Assembly: GCA_023665525.1 (NCBI GenBank)
Contig: JAMPDT010000011.1
Span: 1 to 32,015, forward strand
DNA from: Butyrivibrio sp.
Lineage (GTDB): Bacteria; Bacillota; Clostridia; Lachnospirales; Lachnospiraceae
Reading direction: 5' to 3'
Length of the DNA stretch: 32,015 nucleotides
Shown here: piece after piece, positions 1-7,636 of the stretch
Layout of the letters: each line of letters opens with the position of its first letter
How positions within the stretch are numbered: the stretch's first letter is position 1
Translations under genes and position numbers: made by a program
The notes under the pieces: model-generated
What the model was told of the DNA's origin: nothing
The model's input: only the letters and a program-made list of their open reading frames with translations
The model's database searches: none

Positions 1-102
1 CTCGGCTACCGCGTTTAGCTTCATAGTCACTCCCGCCGATATTCCCGCGGCTGCTATTACCGCCGCTGCCGATACAAGCGTGATTTTTAATGTTTTCTTC
101 AT
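1..102 (-). CDS. Small secreted or membrane-anchored protein, N-terminus only
   Basis: Only the first 34 codons are inside the window; the reading frame stays open to the left edge. The start is the ATG at 100-102, with a strong ribosome site (TAGGAGG, 109-115) that also contains the TAG stop of the broken gene upstream, so the two were transcribed together. The N-terminus has two to three lysines followed by an Ala/Val/Ile-rich hydrophobic stretch ending near SAGVTMKLNA, which is a typical signal peptide or signal anchor. No domain can be recognised in so short a piece, and no function is proposed. Confidence 0.6.
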   Translation of the reverse strand, partial: MKKTLKITLVSAAAVIAAAGISAGVTMKLNAVAE

Positions 103-112
103 AAAAATCCTC

Positions 113-695
113 CTATTCCAACGTCAAACCCAAGTTTCCGAATGGCTGAACCGAATTCAAAAAGTCCCCGCTCAGCCAAGAGTAAGTTTCCGACATATAT
201 TTTTTCGCACTGCTAAGCGAACTGTACACGCTCTCTCCCTTCGATAAATGAGAATAGAAAACTCTCTCGAAATCCTTTGCTATCGTATTGGAAACTTGGT
301 CCTTATAGCCTACCGCCGCCTTATAACCGTTGCTTACATTCCATATTCTTAGGGAAATCGGAGGATTTAAACAAAACCTGCGTGGACCCGTTATCCAAAA
401 CAAGCTCTCCGCCGTCCGACGTACCGTGCGTGCTTATATAAATCGACTCGGAATATTTAAAATACTGCTGAGCTCCGTATATGACCTTGGGACGCTCTAT
501 CATTTCGGCAGACATTCCGACATTCCTGAAATATTGGGCAATATTGTCAACGCCTCTGTAATCCCCGGAAAAATAATCACTGCTGTATATGAATGAGTTG
601 ATATTGCCTATCGTCGCGTCCGCTCGGACAACAGGAAGCAGGAGAAAAAATGGCAAAATGCAAATCAGTATTTTATTTTTTGATGTTTTTCGCAT
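113..695 (-). pseudogene. Broken caspase-like (CHAT/clostripain-like) secreted protein
   Basis: Two overlapping frames make up one gene. The first (695 down to 321, 124 codons) has a signal peptide (Lys-rich start, hydrophobic core, then VRADA) and reaches a caspase-fold histidine motif, IYISTHGTSDGG. The second (frame open to the stop at 113) carries the late part of the fold, including NGYKAAVGYKDQVSNT. Joined, they give about 194 codons. In related proteins the His-Gly strand is followed by a strand bearing the catalytic Cys, with some 30-40 residues before the AAVGY-like strand; here only a few residues separate them and no candidate Cys motif is seen. This suggests an internal deletion that also shifted the frame. 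The promoter and ribosome site (AAGGAGT) look intact. A sequencing error alone would not restore the missing Cys segment. Family assignment is by motif only. Confidence 0.6.
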
Positions 696-734
696 ATTTT
701 ACTCCTTATCTGTTCATTCATTATTGTTACATCT

Positions 735-764
735 ATTATATGCCGTTTTAGAGTAATCAGTCAA
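735..764 (-). promoter_or_regulatory. Sigma-A-type promoter of the broken caspase-like gene
   Basis: On the minus strand TTGACT (759-764) and a perfect TATAAT (735-740) are separated by 18 bases, about 40 bases ahead of the ATG at 695. It would also drive the small secreted gene at the left edge. Confidence 0.6.
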
Positions 765-806
765 CTGTTTTCTTATGATATATCAAAATTCTTGTATCTT
801 TTCCAT

Positions 807-995
807 CTATTCTTTGTCCGCCCTGCGTATACCGCGCACATTTTTTTCAACAAGACTGCGCGCCAGCATTACCTGATGTCCGCAGCCCATGCATTTAAGG
901 CGGAAATCCGCACCCACGCGAAGCACCTCCCATTCGTAGCTTTTGCAAGGGTGCGGTTTTTTCATTTTTATAATATCTCCCGGCTCAAACTGCAT
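807..995 (-). CDS. DUF951 family protein
   Basis: A 62-residue protein matching DUF951, a small single-domain family common in Bacillota. The recognisable core runs GDIIKMKKPHPCKSYEWEVL, followed by RVGADFRLKCMGCGHQVML. The conserved cysteines (C17, and the CMGC pair near residues 35-38) suggest a small zinc-ribbon-like fold, which is inference. The length is normal for the family. The start at 993-995 has a purine-rich site (GGGGAAGGGG) about 5-8 bases ahead. It lies just downstream of tRNA-Cys but beyond that gene's terminator. The cellular role of DUF951 is not known. Confidence 0.85.
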   Translation of the reverse strand: MQFEPGDIIKMKKPHPCKSYEWEVLRVGADFRLKCMGCGHQVMLARSLVEKNVRGIRRADKE

Positions 996-1046
996 ATACT
1001 GCCCCTTCCCCGCCGCTTTTGTCTTTGCGGCGAACCTTTTATATGA

Positions 1047-1079
1047 AACAAAACCCCGAAAACCTGTGTTTTCGGGGTT
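1047..1079 (-). terminator. Rho-independent terminator after tRNA-Cys
   Basis: Twelve-base arms (1052-1063 and 1068-1079, AACCCCGAAAAC and its complement) around a four-base loop, followed on the minus strand by a T-rich tail (TTTTGTTT). It begins a few bases after the tRNA 3' end. Confidence 0.8.
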
Positions 1080-1087
1080 CGTATCAG

Positions 1088-1158
1088 AGGCGAGTGACGG
1101 ATTTGAACCGACGGTCAGGGAGTTGCAGTCCCACGCCTTACCACTTGGCTAACTCGCC
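1088..1158 (-). tRNA. tRNA-Cys (anticodon GCA)
   Basis: A 71-base cloverleaf can be folded by eye. The acceptor stem is GGCGAGT/ACTCGCC (7 pairs), the D arm GCC-AAGTGGTAA-GGC, and the anticodon loop CTGCAAC gives GCA. The T loop is TTCAAAT. The discriminator base is U73, as expected for tRNA-Cys, and CCA is not encoded. Two U-U oppositions are visible: 27-43 at the top of the anticodon stem and 50-64 in the T stem. The rest pairs well, and the gene has its own promoter and terminator, so it is probably functional. Confidence 0.93.
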
Positions 1159-1179
1159 TTGTGCCTTGACAGCTTCTAC

Positions 1180-1208
1180 ATTATATCAGTAATATTTTAC
1201 TGCGTCAA
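1180..1208 (-). promoter_or_regulatory. Strong sigma-A-type promoter of tRNA-Cys
   Basis: Minus strand TTGACG (1203-1208), 17-base spacer, perfect TATAAT (1180-1185), with the predicted transcript start about 15 bases before the tRNA 5' end. It sits just past the stop of the CvpA-family gene. Confidence 0.8.
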
Positions 1209-1217
1209 GACATTATT

Positions 1218-1892
1218 TTAAAAAAGATTCAGAAATAAATGCAGGAGGATATTCTTGTCGTACAGGAAAAGCAGCACGGGATTGGAATTTATATCCTCAA
1301 ATACCGCGCCCGCAAAGGCATGATTTCCGAATACGGTAATCAGCATAAAAAGCAGCCATACTGTCAGAAGCCCGAGCAGCGCGCCCACGATTGCTCCCGT
1401 CAGCCTGTTAAGTTGCTTGAGCACGGGCAGACGGCTCACAAGGTTAAGAATTGCGCTCACGACTGCCAAAATAAGCGTGACAAGCACAAAAACCGCCGCG
1501 TACACTATCGCGGAAAAAATAATGCCCGCCGCCGCATCGACTATATATTTGTTATATGCGTCACAACCCTTTTGTATGTATTCCTCCGCCGAATCCGCGA
1601 TATTATCCCTTATCGTCACGGGAAGCGGCAGCTCGTTTACGTCAATCTGCACGTTTGCGCCTTGCAAAATTCCCTTTTCCTCAAAATAGCTCTCCGTCCT
1701 GTCCCTGACCGCCTCGTCCCACTGTGTATGCGACCTTACAAAGCCGCCTATATGGGGCGCGGCAAAGCTCGTAATCACAACCGCCAGTATCACGGACACG
1801 CAGGAAAAAAGCATTTTAACAATGCCCTTTCTCATTCCTATAAAAGTGCTTATCAAAATAACCGCGATAACCGCAATCAGCGTCCAATTCAT
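1218..1892 (-). CDS. CvpA family membrane protein
   Basis: A 224-residue membrane protein. It begins MNWTLIAVIAVILI, followed by the CvpA signature region IGMRKGIVKMLFSCVSVILA. Further hydrophobic segments lie near the middle (AAAGIIFSAIVYAAVFVLV) and in the C-terminal half (IVGALLGLLTVWLLFMLI). CvpA (colicin V production) proteins are widespread envelope proteins with roles in envelope stress and protein transport; the exact job in Clostridia is unknown. I chose the ATG at 1890-1892 because GGAGG lies just ahead of it; a GTG/ATG up to 8 codons upstream has no site and would overlap the previous gene. The start follows the TGA of the DUF5711 gene by one base, so the two are translationally coupled. 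Confidence 0.82.
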   Translation of the reverse strand: MNWTLIAVIAVILISTFIGMRKGIVKMLFSCVSVILAVVITSFAAPHIGGFVRSHTQWDEAVRDRTESYFEEKGILQGANVQIDVNELPLPVTIRDNIADSAEEYIQKGCDAYNKYIVDAAAGIIFSAIVYAAVFVLVTLILAVVSAILNLVSRLPVLKQLNRLTGAIVGALLGLLTVWLLFMLITVFGNHAFAGAVFEDINSNPVLLFLYDKNILLHLFLNLF

Positions 1893-1893
1893 A

Positions 1894-3111
1894 TCAGCCT
1901 CCGTGTTTAAATTCAATTCTCATAAGCTTATCGGAGCCAAGGCAGATATATTCGCTGTTCCCCGAAATCGGAATCATCTCGACGATTCCCCCCTCTATGC
2001 TCCCGTCAAAAAGGACCTTGCCCTTCATATTCACCAGCTTGACGCTGCTGTCGCCGTACATAAGCAGGGAGTCCCCCGCAAAGGCATAACGCGAATAGCC
2101 TCCGCCTGCCTCGGCAGTCGTAACGGGATTGCCCGACATATCATACACCGCTATTCTTTTGGCATTATTTTTATCCGTATATACAAGTCCGACATATTTA
2201 TCCGAGTAAAAAACCTTGTCAATCTCATATTCGGGCGCAACCTCCGCCACAAGCTTCGGATATTCGCTTACCTTAAAAAAGCTCACCACGTTTTCACCGA
2301 CCGCGACCGCCGTGGTGCCGCCCGTAAACTTCACCTCCGCGACAAGCTGTTCCCCGTATGTGTCGTAGCCGCCGACCACGCGCTCCACCTCGCTTTGACC
2401 GACCTCTCCGAAGTTGTAAAAAACAACGCTCGTCGCAAGCTTTTGGGCGTCAACCGACGTATATGAAACTATCAGAAGATGACCGTCGGGCGACAGATCC
2501 ATGCTCACGGGAACCCCATTGCCCGAAACCGTGGATTTAATGCCGGAAATCTTTGTGCCGTCAGAAGCGTACATATTTATGTAAACCGCGTTGCTGTCCT
2601 CAAGCGTCGCGGCTACCGTGCCCTGCGCGGACACCCTTATCTGCACTATCGGCAGCGCGGTGTTGACCGTGGAAATATAGCCGCCGCGGTCAAAAATAAA
2701 AATTTCGTTCCCCTCCGTATCGGCAACCGCCATATACTGTCCGCACACATCGTTCAGCGGACTTTTCATTTCATAGGTCTTGTTCCACTGCTGTTCCCCG
2801 TCATAGGAATACATAGCCGTTCCGTCCCTGCTGCATCTGACGTAGCCGCTGCCGAAATCCATATAGCTCGCATAGCCGTTGTCTCTGCGCGAAACGGAAT
2901 TGCGCACCGAATAGGATTTATAAGCGGAGCGGTAATTTACAAGGCACAAAATCACGACAAGCGCTGCGACCGACAGGGACACTGCCGCCGCTATTATCCT
3001 CACGCGCGTCTTGTGCTTTTTAAGCCTTCCGCGATACTCTCCGTCGGCACTCTCCCCGTCGCCCCGAACGGCTCCGCTTTTCTCTTTTCTGTACTGTCTT
3101 ATATCCGCCAA
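1894..3111 (-). CDS. DUF5711 family single-pass membrane protein
   Basis: A 405-residue protein. It has a basic cytoplasmic N-terminus of about 35 residues, one membrane helix (VRIIAAAVSLSVAALVVILCLV, roughly 37-58) and a large outer domain of short repeated beta-rich blades (for example YMDFGSGYVRCSRDG, QYMAVADTEGNEIFIFD, DLSPDGHLLIVSYTS, YVGLVYTDKNNAKRIAVYD). This is a propeller-like pattern and matches DUF5711 as I know it from Clostridia. The start is TTG at 3109-3111, with AGAGGGAAG about 10 bases ahead. It sits between the LysM protein (17-base gap) and the CvpA protein (one base), so an envelope role shared with both is likely. Its ligand is unknown. Confidence 0.75.
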   Translation of the reverse strand: MADIRQYRKEKSGAVRGDGESADGEYRGRLKKHKTRVRIIAAAVSLSVAALVVILCLVNYRSAYKSYSVRNSVSRRDNGYASYMDFGSGYVRCSRDGTAMYSYDGEQQWNKTYEMKSPLNDVCGQYMAVADTEGNEIFIFDRGGYISTVNTALPIVQIRVSAQGTVAATLEDSNAVYINMYASDGTKISGIKSTVSGNGVPVSMDLSPDGHLLIVSYTSVDAQKLATSVVFYNFGEVGQSEVERVVGGYDTYGEQLVAEVKFTGGTTAVAVGENVVSFFKVSEYPKLVAEVAPEYEIDKVFYSDKYVGLVYTDKNNAKRIAVYDMSGNPVTTAEAGGGYSRYAFAGDSLLMYGDSSVKLVNMKGKVLFDGSIEGGIVEMIPISGNSEYICLGSDKLMRIEFKHGG

Positions 3112-3128
3112 CTGTTATAACTTCCCTC

Positions 3129-4307
3129 TTAATTAGGTATTTTTAACTCCATTCCCACAAGTATCTGCGATACATCGGCAAGACCGTTGTAATCAAGCAC
3201 CCTTCTCGCGTCCGCCATTGCCTCCCTGCCGTAATATTCCCTGCATATTTTCAAAAGAGTATCTCCCGCCTTGACCGTATATACCTGATACGGCGGCTGT
3301 GTCGGCGCGGGAGTGGGAGCCTCGGTCGGCGCCTCTGTGGGCGCTTCCGTCGGTTTCTCGGTGGGCGGCTCGGTCGGCTTTTCCGTCGGCTTCTCGGTCG
3401 GCGGCTCGGTAACTGCGGGCTTGGTCGGCTCCGATGTCTCCTCCTGAGATGAGGTCACATCTCCCGTAACGGGATTTACGGGAACCGTTTCGTTCGCAGC
3501 CGTTGTCTTAACGTTTGCGTTGACCTCCCTGTCCGCGCTGCTGCCCGAAGCTCCGCCTGCCACATCGTGCTTGTTTATCACATTAACGCCGATAACAAGA
3601 ACCACGATTATCAAAAGCATACTGAGCGCGTATATAAAAGTGAGGTGCCCCTTGACGCTCTTTGCCATGCCGCCCTTGCCGTCCTCCGCGACAAGCCTGC
3701 GGAACTCGCCGCCGCTCTGCGTCTGCGGCTCCTCCTCCGGCTCCTTGGGCGCCTCGGCTCGGCTGCCCCTAAGCTCGCTCATATACGCCTGCATTCTTTC
3801 GTTGCGCTCGTAAAATACCGTATAGCCCGCAAGCGGCGACAACCCGCCCGCAGTCTTTTCGTAAAAAAGCTCCTCCTTCGCTTCGGGATTCGCCATAAAA
3901 AATACGCTGTCCGCGCCCTCAAAGCTCTCCGCGTCCGCCTTGTTGATTATATACAGGTCATCCTGCGTGATTCTTGAGGACACAAGATACCAGCCCACCG
4001 TGTCAAGCCCGTCAAAATACCGCAGAATATCGCTTCTTACAATGGGCCATGTTTCCTCGGTAAAGGCTATTCTGTCCGTGAATACGGCGGCGTTTTTAAC
4101 CTCAACCGCGCCCCTCACAAATATATACGACATATCGCCGTCAAGCCTCACCTCTCCGAGAAGCAGTCCGACAACCCCGTCGTCGTACTCGTCAACCTGC
4201 GTATCCCTTATAAAAGAGTGAACATAATCCTCTATATATACCTTTCGCCCGCTCCTGTCCGTACCTATCTGCCTTATGTTTTTGGGCAAATTGATGCTGT
4301 TTCCCAT
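3129..4307 (-). CDS. Inactive MPN (JAMM-like) domain, membrane helix and LysM domain protein
   Basis: A 392-residue protein in four parts. Residues ~25-175 read like an MPN/JAB fold: VVGLLLGEV, then IAFTEETWPIVRSDI, then a VGWYLVSS strand (104-111) and VFFMANPEAKEELF. The zinc-binding HxH of true JAMM proteases (GWYHSHP) is replaced by GWYLVSS, so no peptidase activity is expected. A charged linker leads to one membrane helix (~222-244). A Pro-Thr-Glu-rich linker follows, and a LysM domain (about 343-391, YTVKAGDTLLKICREYYG) ends the protein. LysM binds peptidoglycan, so the C-terminus is outside and the MPN part is cytoplasmic. The ATG at 4307 has AGGAGG ahead. It is the first gene of the unit with DUF5711 and CvpA. 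The LysM call is firm; the MPN call rests on pattern only. Confidence 0.75.
   Translation of the reverse strand: MGNSINLPKNIRQIGTDRSGRKVYIEDYVHSFIRDTQVDEYDDGVVGLLLGEVRLDGDMSYIFVRGAVEVKNAAVFTDRIAFTEETWPIVRSDILRYFDGLDTVGWYLVSSRITQDDLYIINKADAESFEGADSVFFMANPEAKEELFYEKTAGGLSPLAGYTVFYERNERMQAYMSELRGSRAEAPKEPEEEPQTQSGGEFRRLVAEDGKGGMAKSVKGHLTFIYALSMLLIIVVLVIGVNVINKHDVAGGASGSSADREVNANVKTTAANETVPVNPVTGDVTSSQEETSEPTKPAVTEPPTEKPTEKPTEPPTEKPTEAPTEAPTEAPTPAPTQPPYQVYTVKAGDTLLKICREYYGREAMADARRVLDYNGLADVSQILVGMELKIPN
3313..3411 (-). repeat. Tandem coding repeat for the Pro-Thr-Glu linker
   Basis: About 100 bases of repeated units near nine bases long (variants of PTE-K/P/A) that encode the wall-spanning linker of the LysM protein. 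Such repeats readily gain or lose copies by slippage. Confidence 0.7.
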
Positions 4308-4569
4308 TTATTTTTCCTCCTGCCTTGATTACCCGCGAATCCTTGTCCCGAATCCAACCATATTCCCGTATATTGATTTTATCATTTTGTCACGCCAAAA
4401 TCATCTCTTTTTTTATTTTTTTGAAAATATACGGCATGAAATATTTTCCGTTTCTCAAAAACTCGCAATATGTCTTATTTCGTCGTTAAAAAAACTGCAT
4501 AAATTCTCCTGATTTTCCATACACTTCTAAGGTAATTTTTCAAAAAAATCATGAGAGGACTTGTTTGTA

Positions 4570-5175
4570 ATGCTTCAGACCAAGCCGGACAAGCCGGCTA
4601 ACGCATACCGTGCCGGAAATCAGACATCACAAACCGTTTATTTTGACTCGGACGTACCCAAATCGCCCTACGAGCTTAAGGAACAGCTCATAGCCATGTT
4701 CAGGCGGCACCGCGTGTATTCCAAAAAAATCGTGGTGCTTTGCATAGGCAGCGACCGCTCGACGGGCGACAGCCTCGGTCCCTTAATCGGTTATAAGCTT
4801 GAAAAATACCATATGGCGGACGTTTCGATATACGGCACCCTGCAAAGCCCCGTTCACGCCGCCAACCTCGCCGAAAAGCTTGACGAAATATATTCGCTGC
4901 ACCCCAACCCGTTCATACTCGCAATCGACGCGTCGCTCGGGACAAAGGACCATATCGGCTACATCACCCTCGGCAACGGTCCGCTGCGCCCCGGCTTGGG
5001 CGTAAACAAGGCGCTGCCCGACGTGGGCGACATACACATAACGGGAATAGTCAACTTTTCCGGCATGATGGAGTCCCTTCTTTTGCAGACCACAAGGCTT
5101 TCGCAGGTTATGCGGCTTGCCGACACGATAAGCAAGGCGGTTCTGTACGGGCTTTCGGAATATTTTGAAATGTAA
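4570..5175 (+). CDS. yyaC: YyaC-type spore protease homologue
   Basis: A 201-residue protein of the YyaC family, which is related in fold to the germination protease GPR and the hydrogenase maturation protease group. Visible motifs are IVVLCIGSDRSTGDSLGPLIG (about 56-76), the family hallmark, then ILAIDASLG and a Gly-rich segment GLGVNKALPDVGDIHITGIVN. Family length is about 190-205, so it is complete. I chose ATG 4570 because AGAGGA (4554-4559) is ten bases ahead; the TTG at 4561 is too close to it. In endospore formers the family is linked to the spore, so the genome probably comes from a spore-forming lineage. It is alone on the plus strand, divergent from the LysM gene across a 262-base spacer with no convincing promoter match by eye. 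Confidence 0.85.
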   Translation: MLQTKPDKPANAYRAGNQTSQTVYFDSDVPKSPYELKEQLIAMFRRHRVYSKKIVVLCIGSDRSTGDSLGPLIGYKLEKYHMADVSIYGTLQSPVHAANLAEKLDEIYSLHPNPFILAIDASLGTKDHIGYITLGNGPLRPGLGVNKALPDVGDIHITGIVNFSGMMESLLLQTTRLSQVMRLADTISKAVLYGLSEYFEM

Positions 5176-5669
5176 CGCCCCTGTCAAAGTATATGCGCGC
5201 CGACAGCGCGTATGCATAAAAAAATGAATAGCTGTCTGACCTAATAATGAAAAATGGCTGAAAGGGAGCAGGTTGATTCTGTAAAACAAAGTGTCAATCA
5301 CTTATAAATACAGGCAGCATACTATAAAAATACAGAGCAAAATTAGTATGATAACAAAAAGATAAACTACATCTATAAGAACTGTTATAATGTTGTTGCA
5401 GCCGAACTGAATTTACAATCCGCATACAATCACACAATACAAAGCGTTACCGAAATCTAATTAAAGAAGAACTTGTACATTTCTGTCATTACAAGGTTTA
5501 CTACAAATACAAATTTCACAATTATCTAGATACTATAAATCCGGCAGTGACAATAAAGATGATACAGACATATGACCAACTTCACACGAATAGACTAATT
5601 AATCAGAAAGTATCATTTAATTTAAAAGTTTTATGGCTTTTAAAAGTAGCCCAAATACACCATTGGTAA
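5176..5669. other. AT-rich intergenic stretch without a recognised gene
   Basis: Nearly 500 bases with clearly lower GC than the flanks. A hairpin after yyaC (stem ATGCGCGC/GCGCGTAT, about 5198-5218) is followed by A residues, not T, so it is not a standard terminator on the plus strand. One plus-strand frame is free of stops from about 5403 to 5669, ending in TAA at 5667, but it has no start codon with a ribosome site. An adjacent frame just upstream is also open, which could mean the remnant of a gene. I assign nothing to it. Confidence 0.4.
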
Positions 5670-6257
5670 CTAATACTCCAAGTCTGAATCAAATAAACTA
5701 AGAAGATCCACATATAAAACTGTGCGCTGAATCAATAAATATTCCAAACCATTTTTATAAAAAGTAAGAATTTCAGGATTGTTCATCACTTCCCACCCGT
5801 CTATTTCCGTGGTTAAAGTCGAAATATTAAGATAACACTCATATATATCTTCTTTTAATTTGCTATACTTGGATATATCTCCACAAGCCACATATGCTTC
5901 AAGTAAATATCCTTTGGCTACTTCGTAATATTTCACTCCCGAATTTAATCGAAATATCACTTCTTCTAGGTCACTTAATATGTCACTGAATTCCGTCTCT
6001 TCCAGCTGCTTGTCCATCCCTTGTCCAATTTTCAATATTGCTACTTCAAGATTATATTGAATTTTAGCGCTTTTCTCATCCTCCGTTTCTGCAACAACTT
6101 CTGCTTCTTCTTTTGCAATGGTTGTTTCTGCTTCTGTTTCTTCTTTTGCAATAGTTGCTTCTGCTTCCGTCGCAGTCTCGGTACTGTTATTAGAACAACC
6201 GACTAATGCTATTGTAAAAATCAAACCCATCAAAAATATTGTAAACTTGTGCTTCAT
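5670..6257 (-). CDS. Lipoprotein of unknown function with 11-residue repeats
   Basis: A 195-residue protein with a classic lipoprotein signal: basic MKHK start, hydrophobic core and lipobox LVGC, the Cys being residue 21. After the Cys comes a Ser/Thr/Glu-rich spacer with two copies of an 11-residue unit (TEAEATIAKEE and TEAETTIAKEE, residues 30-51). The rest (about 60-195) is predicted helical, with no family I recognise. The acylated N-terminus would be added by Lgt, which is encoded in this window. The ATG at 6255-6257 has AGAGAGG ahead. The gene is AT-rich, unlike its neighbours, and stands alone, which suggests later acquisition. Confidence 0.75.
   Translation of the reverse strand: MKHKFTIFLMGLIFTIALVGCSNNSTETATEAEATIAKEETEAETTIAKEEAEVVAETEDEKSAKIQYNLEVAILKIGQGMDKQLEETEFSDILSDLEEVIFRLNSGVKYYEVAKGYLLEAYVACGDISKYSKLKEDIYECYLNISTLTTEIDGWEVMNNPEILTFYKNGLEYLLIQRTVLYVDLLSLFDSDLEY
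6105..6170 (-). repeat. 33-base direct repeat inside the lipoprotein gene
   Basis: Two 33-base units encode the near-identical 11-residue repeats behind the lipid anchor. A third, degenerate unit may follow (AEVVAETEDE). Confidence 0.7.
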
Positions 6258-6285
6258 GCTTGACTAACCTCTCTCATAATTAGCT

Positions 6286-6314
6286 ATTGTAGTTTAGCAT
6301 ATAATTTATTTCAC
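6286..6314 (-). promoter_or_regulatory. Probable promoter of the lipoprotein gene
   Basis: Minus strand GTGAAA (6309-6314), 17-base spacer, TACAAT (6286-6291), about 29 bases before the ATG. An overlapping alternative, TTGAAA with TATGCT at 16 bases, is equally visible. AT-rich DNA makes chance matches likely. Confidence 0.35.
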
Positions 6315-6395
6315 TTATTTCAACAATAATCATATATCCTTGTATCCTTCAAAAGACTTAAAGTGTGTAAAAGTAGCGATTCAGCAGGTATCCAA

Positions 6396-7511
6396 CTACG
6401 CTCTCGTCCGAAACACCGATACAGCCTCCGACACGGTAGCCGCCCGTCCCGTTTCCATTATGGCTATAAGCTCGTCCAGCTTGGCAATATCCGTAAAATC
6501 CTTTCCCAAAAAAGCCTCATATTCCGTAGAAATCTTAAGTCCCAAGGTTTTGACGCTCTCCTCAAGGCTCGCGCGGTGCTTTGACATCTCGTTATAGCTT
6601 GCCTCAAGCTCGTTTATTCCAGGCAGCTCGCGGCTCTCAATCTCGGCTCTGATCTCGGCGCTCGACGCCTCGTCGAAATTCTTAAGGGCGGCGTCCTTAT
6701 CAGCCGTAATCTGAGCAATCTCCTCCTCAATATCCCGTATCCGCGAATCGAAATCCCCCAAGCCGTACATATCCTCATTCTTGTCGCGGGTAATCGAGCG
6801 GCGTATAACCGCAATCTGTTTTTTGTTGCTCACAATCCTGTCGTGAAGCTCCCTTATCGACTTAAGCTCCTCGCCGTGCTTATGCTTGGTCAGGTCTCCG
6901 ATTATTTTGTATATGAAAAATACTATTAATATTACAACAAAATATGTTATCGCAAACGACGGAATCGTCCACGAATCGGGCAGCTTCTCAAGCGGAAGCG
7001 CCACATAGACAGCCGCGGGCAGAAGCAGGAACATAAGAATTATCATCAGGGCGCACACGAAAACCTCTCCCGCTCCCTTTGTAAAATAAAGCATAAAATA
7101 AAATCCGCTGCCGCAGAAGCGCGGAAGCCGCGCCTCCCTCAGAGAACGCCTTATGCTTTTTTTAAGCTCCTTGTTCTGCTCGGTCAAATCCGAGGTTTCC
7201 TCGGCAATTCTTCCCTTTACGCCCTTATCCTTAGCCTTCTCGCGCTTGGCTTTAACCTTTTTAAGCTTATCCTGACTTTTGCCGATTTCACCGTTAAATT
7301 TATCCGCAACCTCCGCGCGTCTTTTCTTAACCGTGCTTTCTATGTTATCCTTAAGGTTCTTACGGCTTAAGGCAAGCTCCTTTTCCAGTCTTTTCTCGTC
7401 CGACGCAGCCTGCCCGCACATAACGCGCGCATTGTCGTACTCCTCCGCCAGCTTGCGGTACACTCTGAGGTCGGCAAGTCCGCCGTTCAGAATATTACTG
7501 TTTTCCTCCAA
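6396..7511 (-). CDS. Coiled-coil protein with two central membrane helices
   Basis: About 371 residues. Residues 1-130 are a long charged helix rich in Lys/Glu (for example KKVKAKREKAKDKGVKGRIAE). Two membrane helices follow (FVCALMIILMFLLLPAAVYVA and IPSFAITYFVVILIVFFIYKI). A second coiled coil fills the C-terminal 180 residues (DSRIRDIEEEIAQITADKDA). Both coiled coils should be cytoplasmic. I chose the TTG at 7509-7511 because GGAAGGGGG lies eight bases ahead; an upstream TTG at 7562 has no ribosome site. A good promoter precedes it. I do not recognise the family, and the architecture suggests a scaffold or membrane-organising protein rather than an enzyme. A shape-alone comparison with polymerising or tethering proteins would be speculation. 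Confidence 0.65.
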   Translation of the reverse strand: MEENSNILNGGLADLRVYRKLAEEYDNARVMCGQAASDEKRLEKELALSRKNLKDNIESTVKKRRAEVADKFNGEIGKSQDKLKKVKAKREKAKDKGVKGRIAEETSDLTEQNKELKKSIRRSLREARLPRFCGSGFYFMLYFTKGAGEVFVCALMIILMFLLLPAAVYVALPLEKLPDSWTIPSFAITYFVVILIVFFIYKIIGDLTKHKHGEELKSIRELHDRIVSNKKQIAVIRRSITRDKNEDMYGLGDFDSRIRDIEEEIAQITADKDAALKNFDEASSAEIRAEIESRELPGINELEASYNEMSKHRASLEESVKTLGLKISTEYEAFLGKDFTDIAKLDELIAIMETGRAATVSEAVSVFRTRA

Positions 7512-7599
7512 TCGTACAACCCCCTTCCAAGCGTAAAGCCGGATTATGCCGCTGTGTCGCAATTCGCACCATGGGCTCGAAAAAGCTCGTCCCTTGTCT

Positions 7600-7628
7600 A
7601 TTATAAAACATTTGACGGAGGTTCACAA
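7600..7628 (-). promoter_or_regulatory. Sigma-A-type promoter of the coiled-coil gene
   Basis: Minus strand TTGTGA (7623-7628), 17-base spacer, perfect TATAAT (7600-7605), about 90 bases ahead of the chosen TTG start and just past the stop of the EIIC-like gene. Confidence 0.6.
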
Positions 7629-7636
7629 GTATTTAT

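Noticed and set aside
3313..3411. Short repeats as a CRISPR array
   Set aside because: They are in-frame PTE codon repeats without spacers of even length inside a coding region.
4497..4525. GCATA...CATACACT ahead of yyaC as a forespore sigma-G/F promoter
   Set aside because: The -10 part matches the consensus poorly; a single weak hit is not evidence, although the gene family would fit.
5198..5218. Hairpin after yyaC as terminator
   Set aside because: It is followed by an A run, not a T run, on the coding strand.
5403..5669. Open plus-strand frame of about 88 codons in the AT-rich stretch
   Set aside because: No start codon with ribosome site, no recognisable family, and short AT-rich DNA gives such frames by chance. 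Kept only as a possible remnant.
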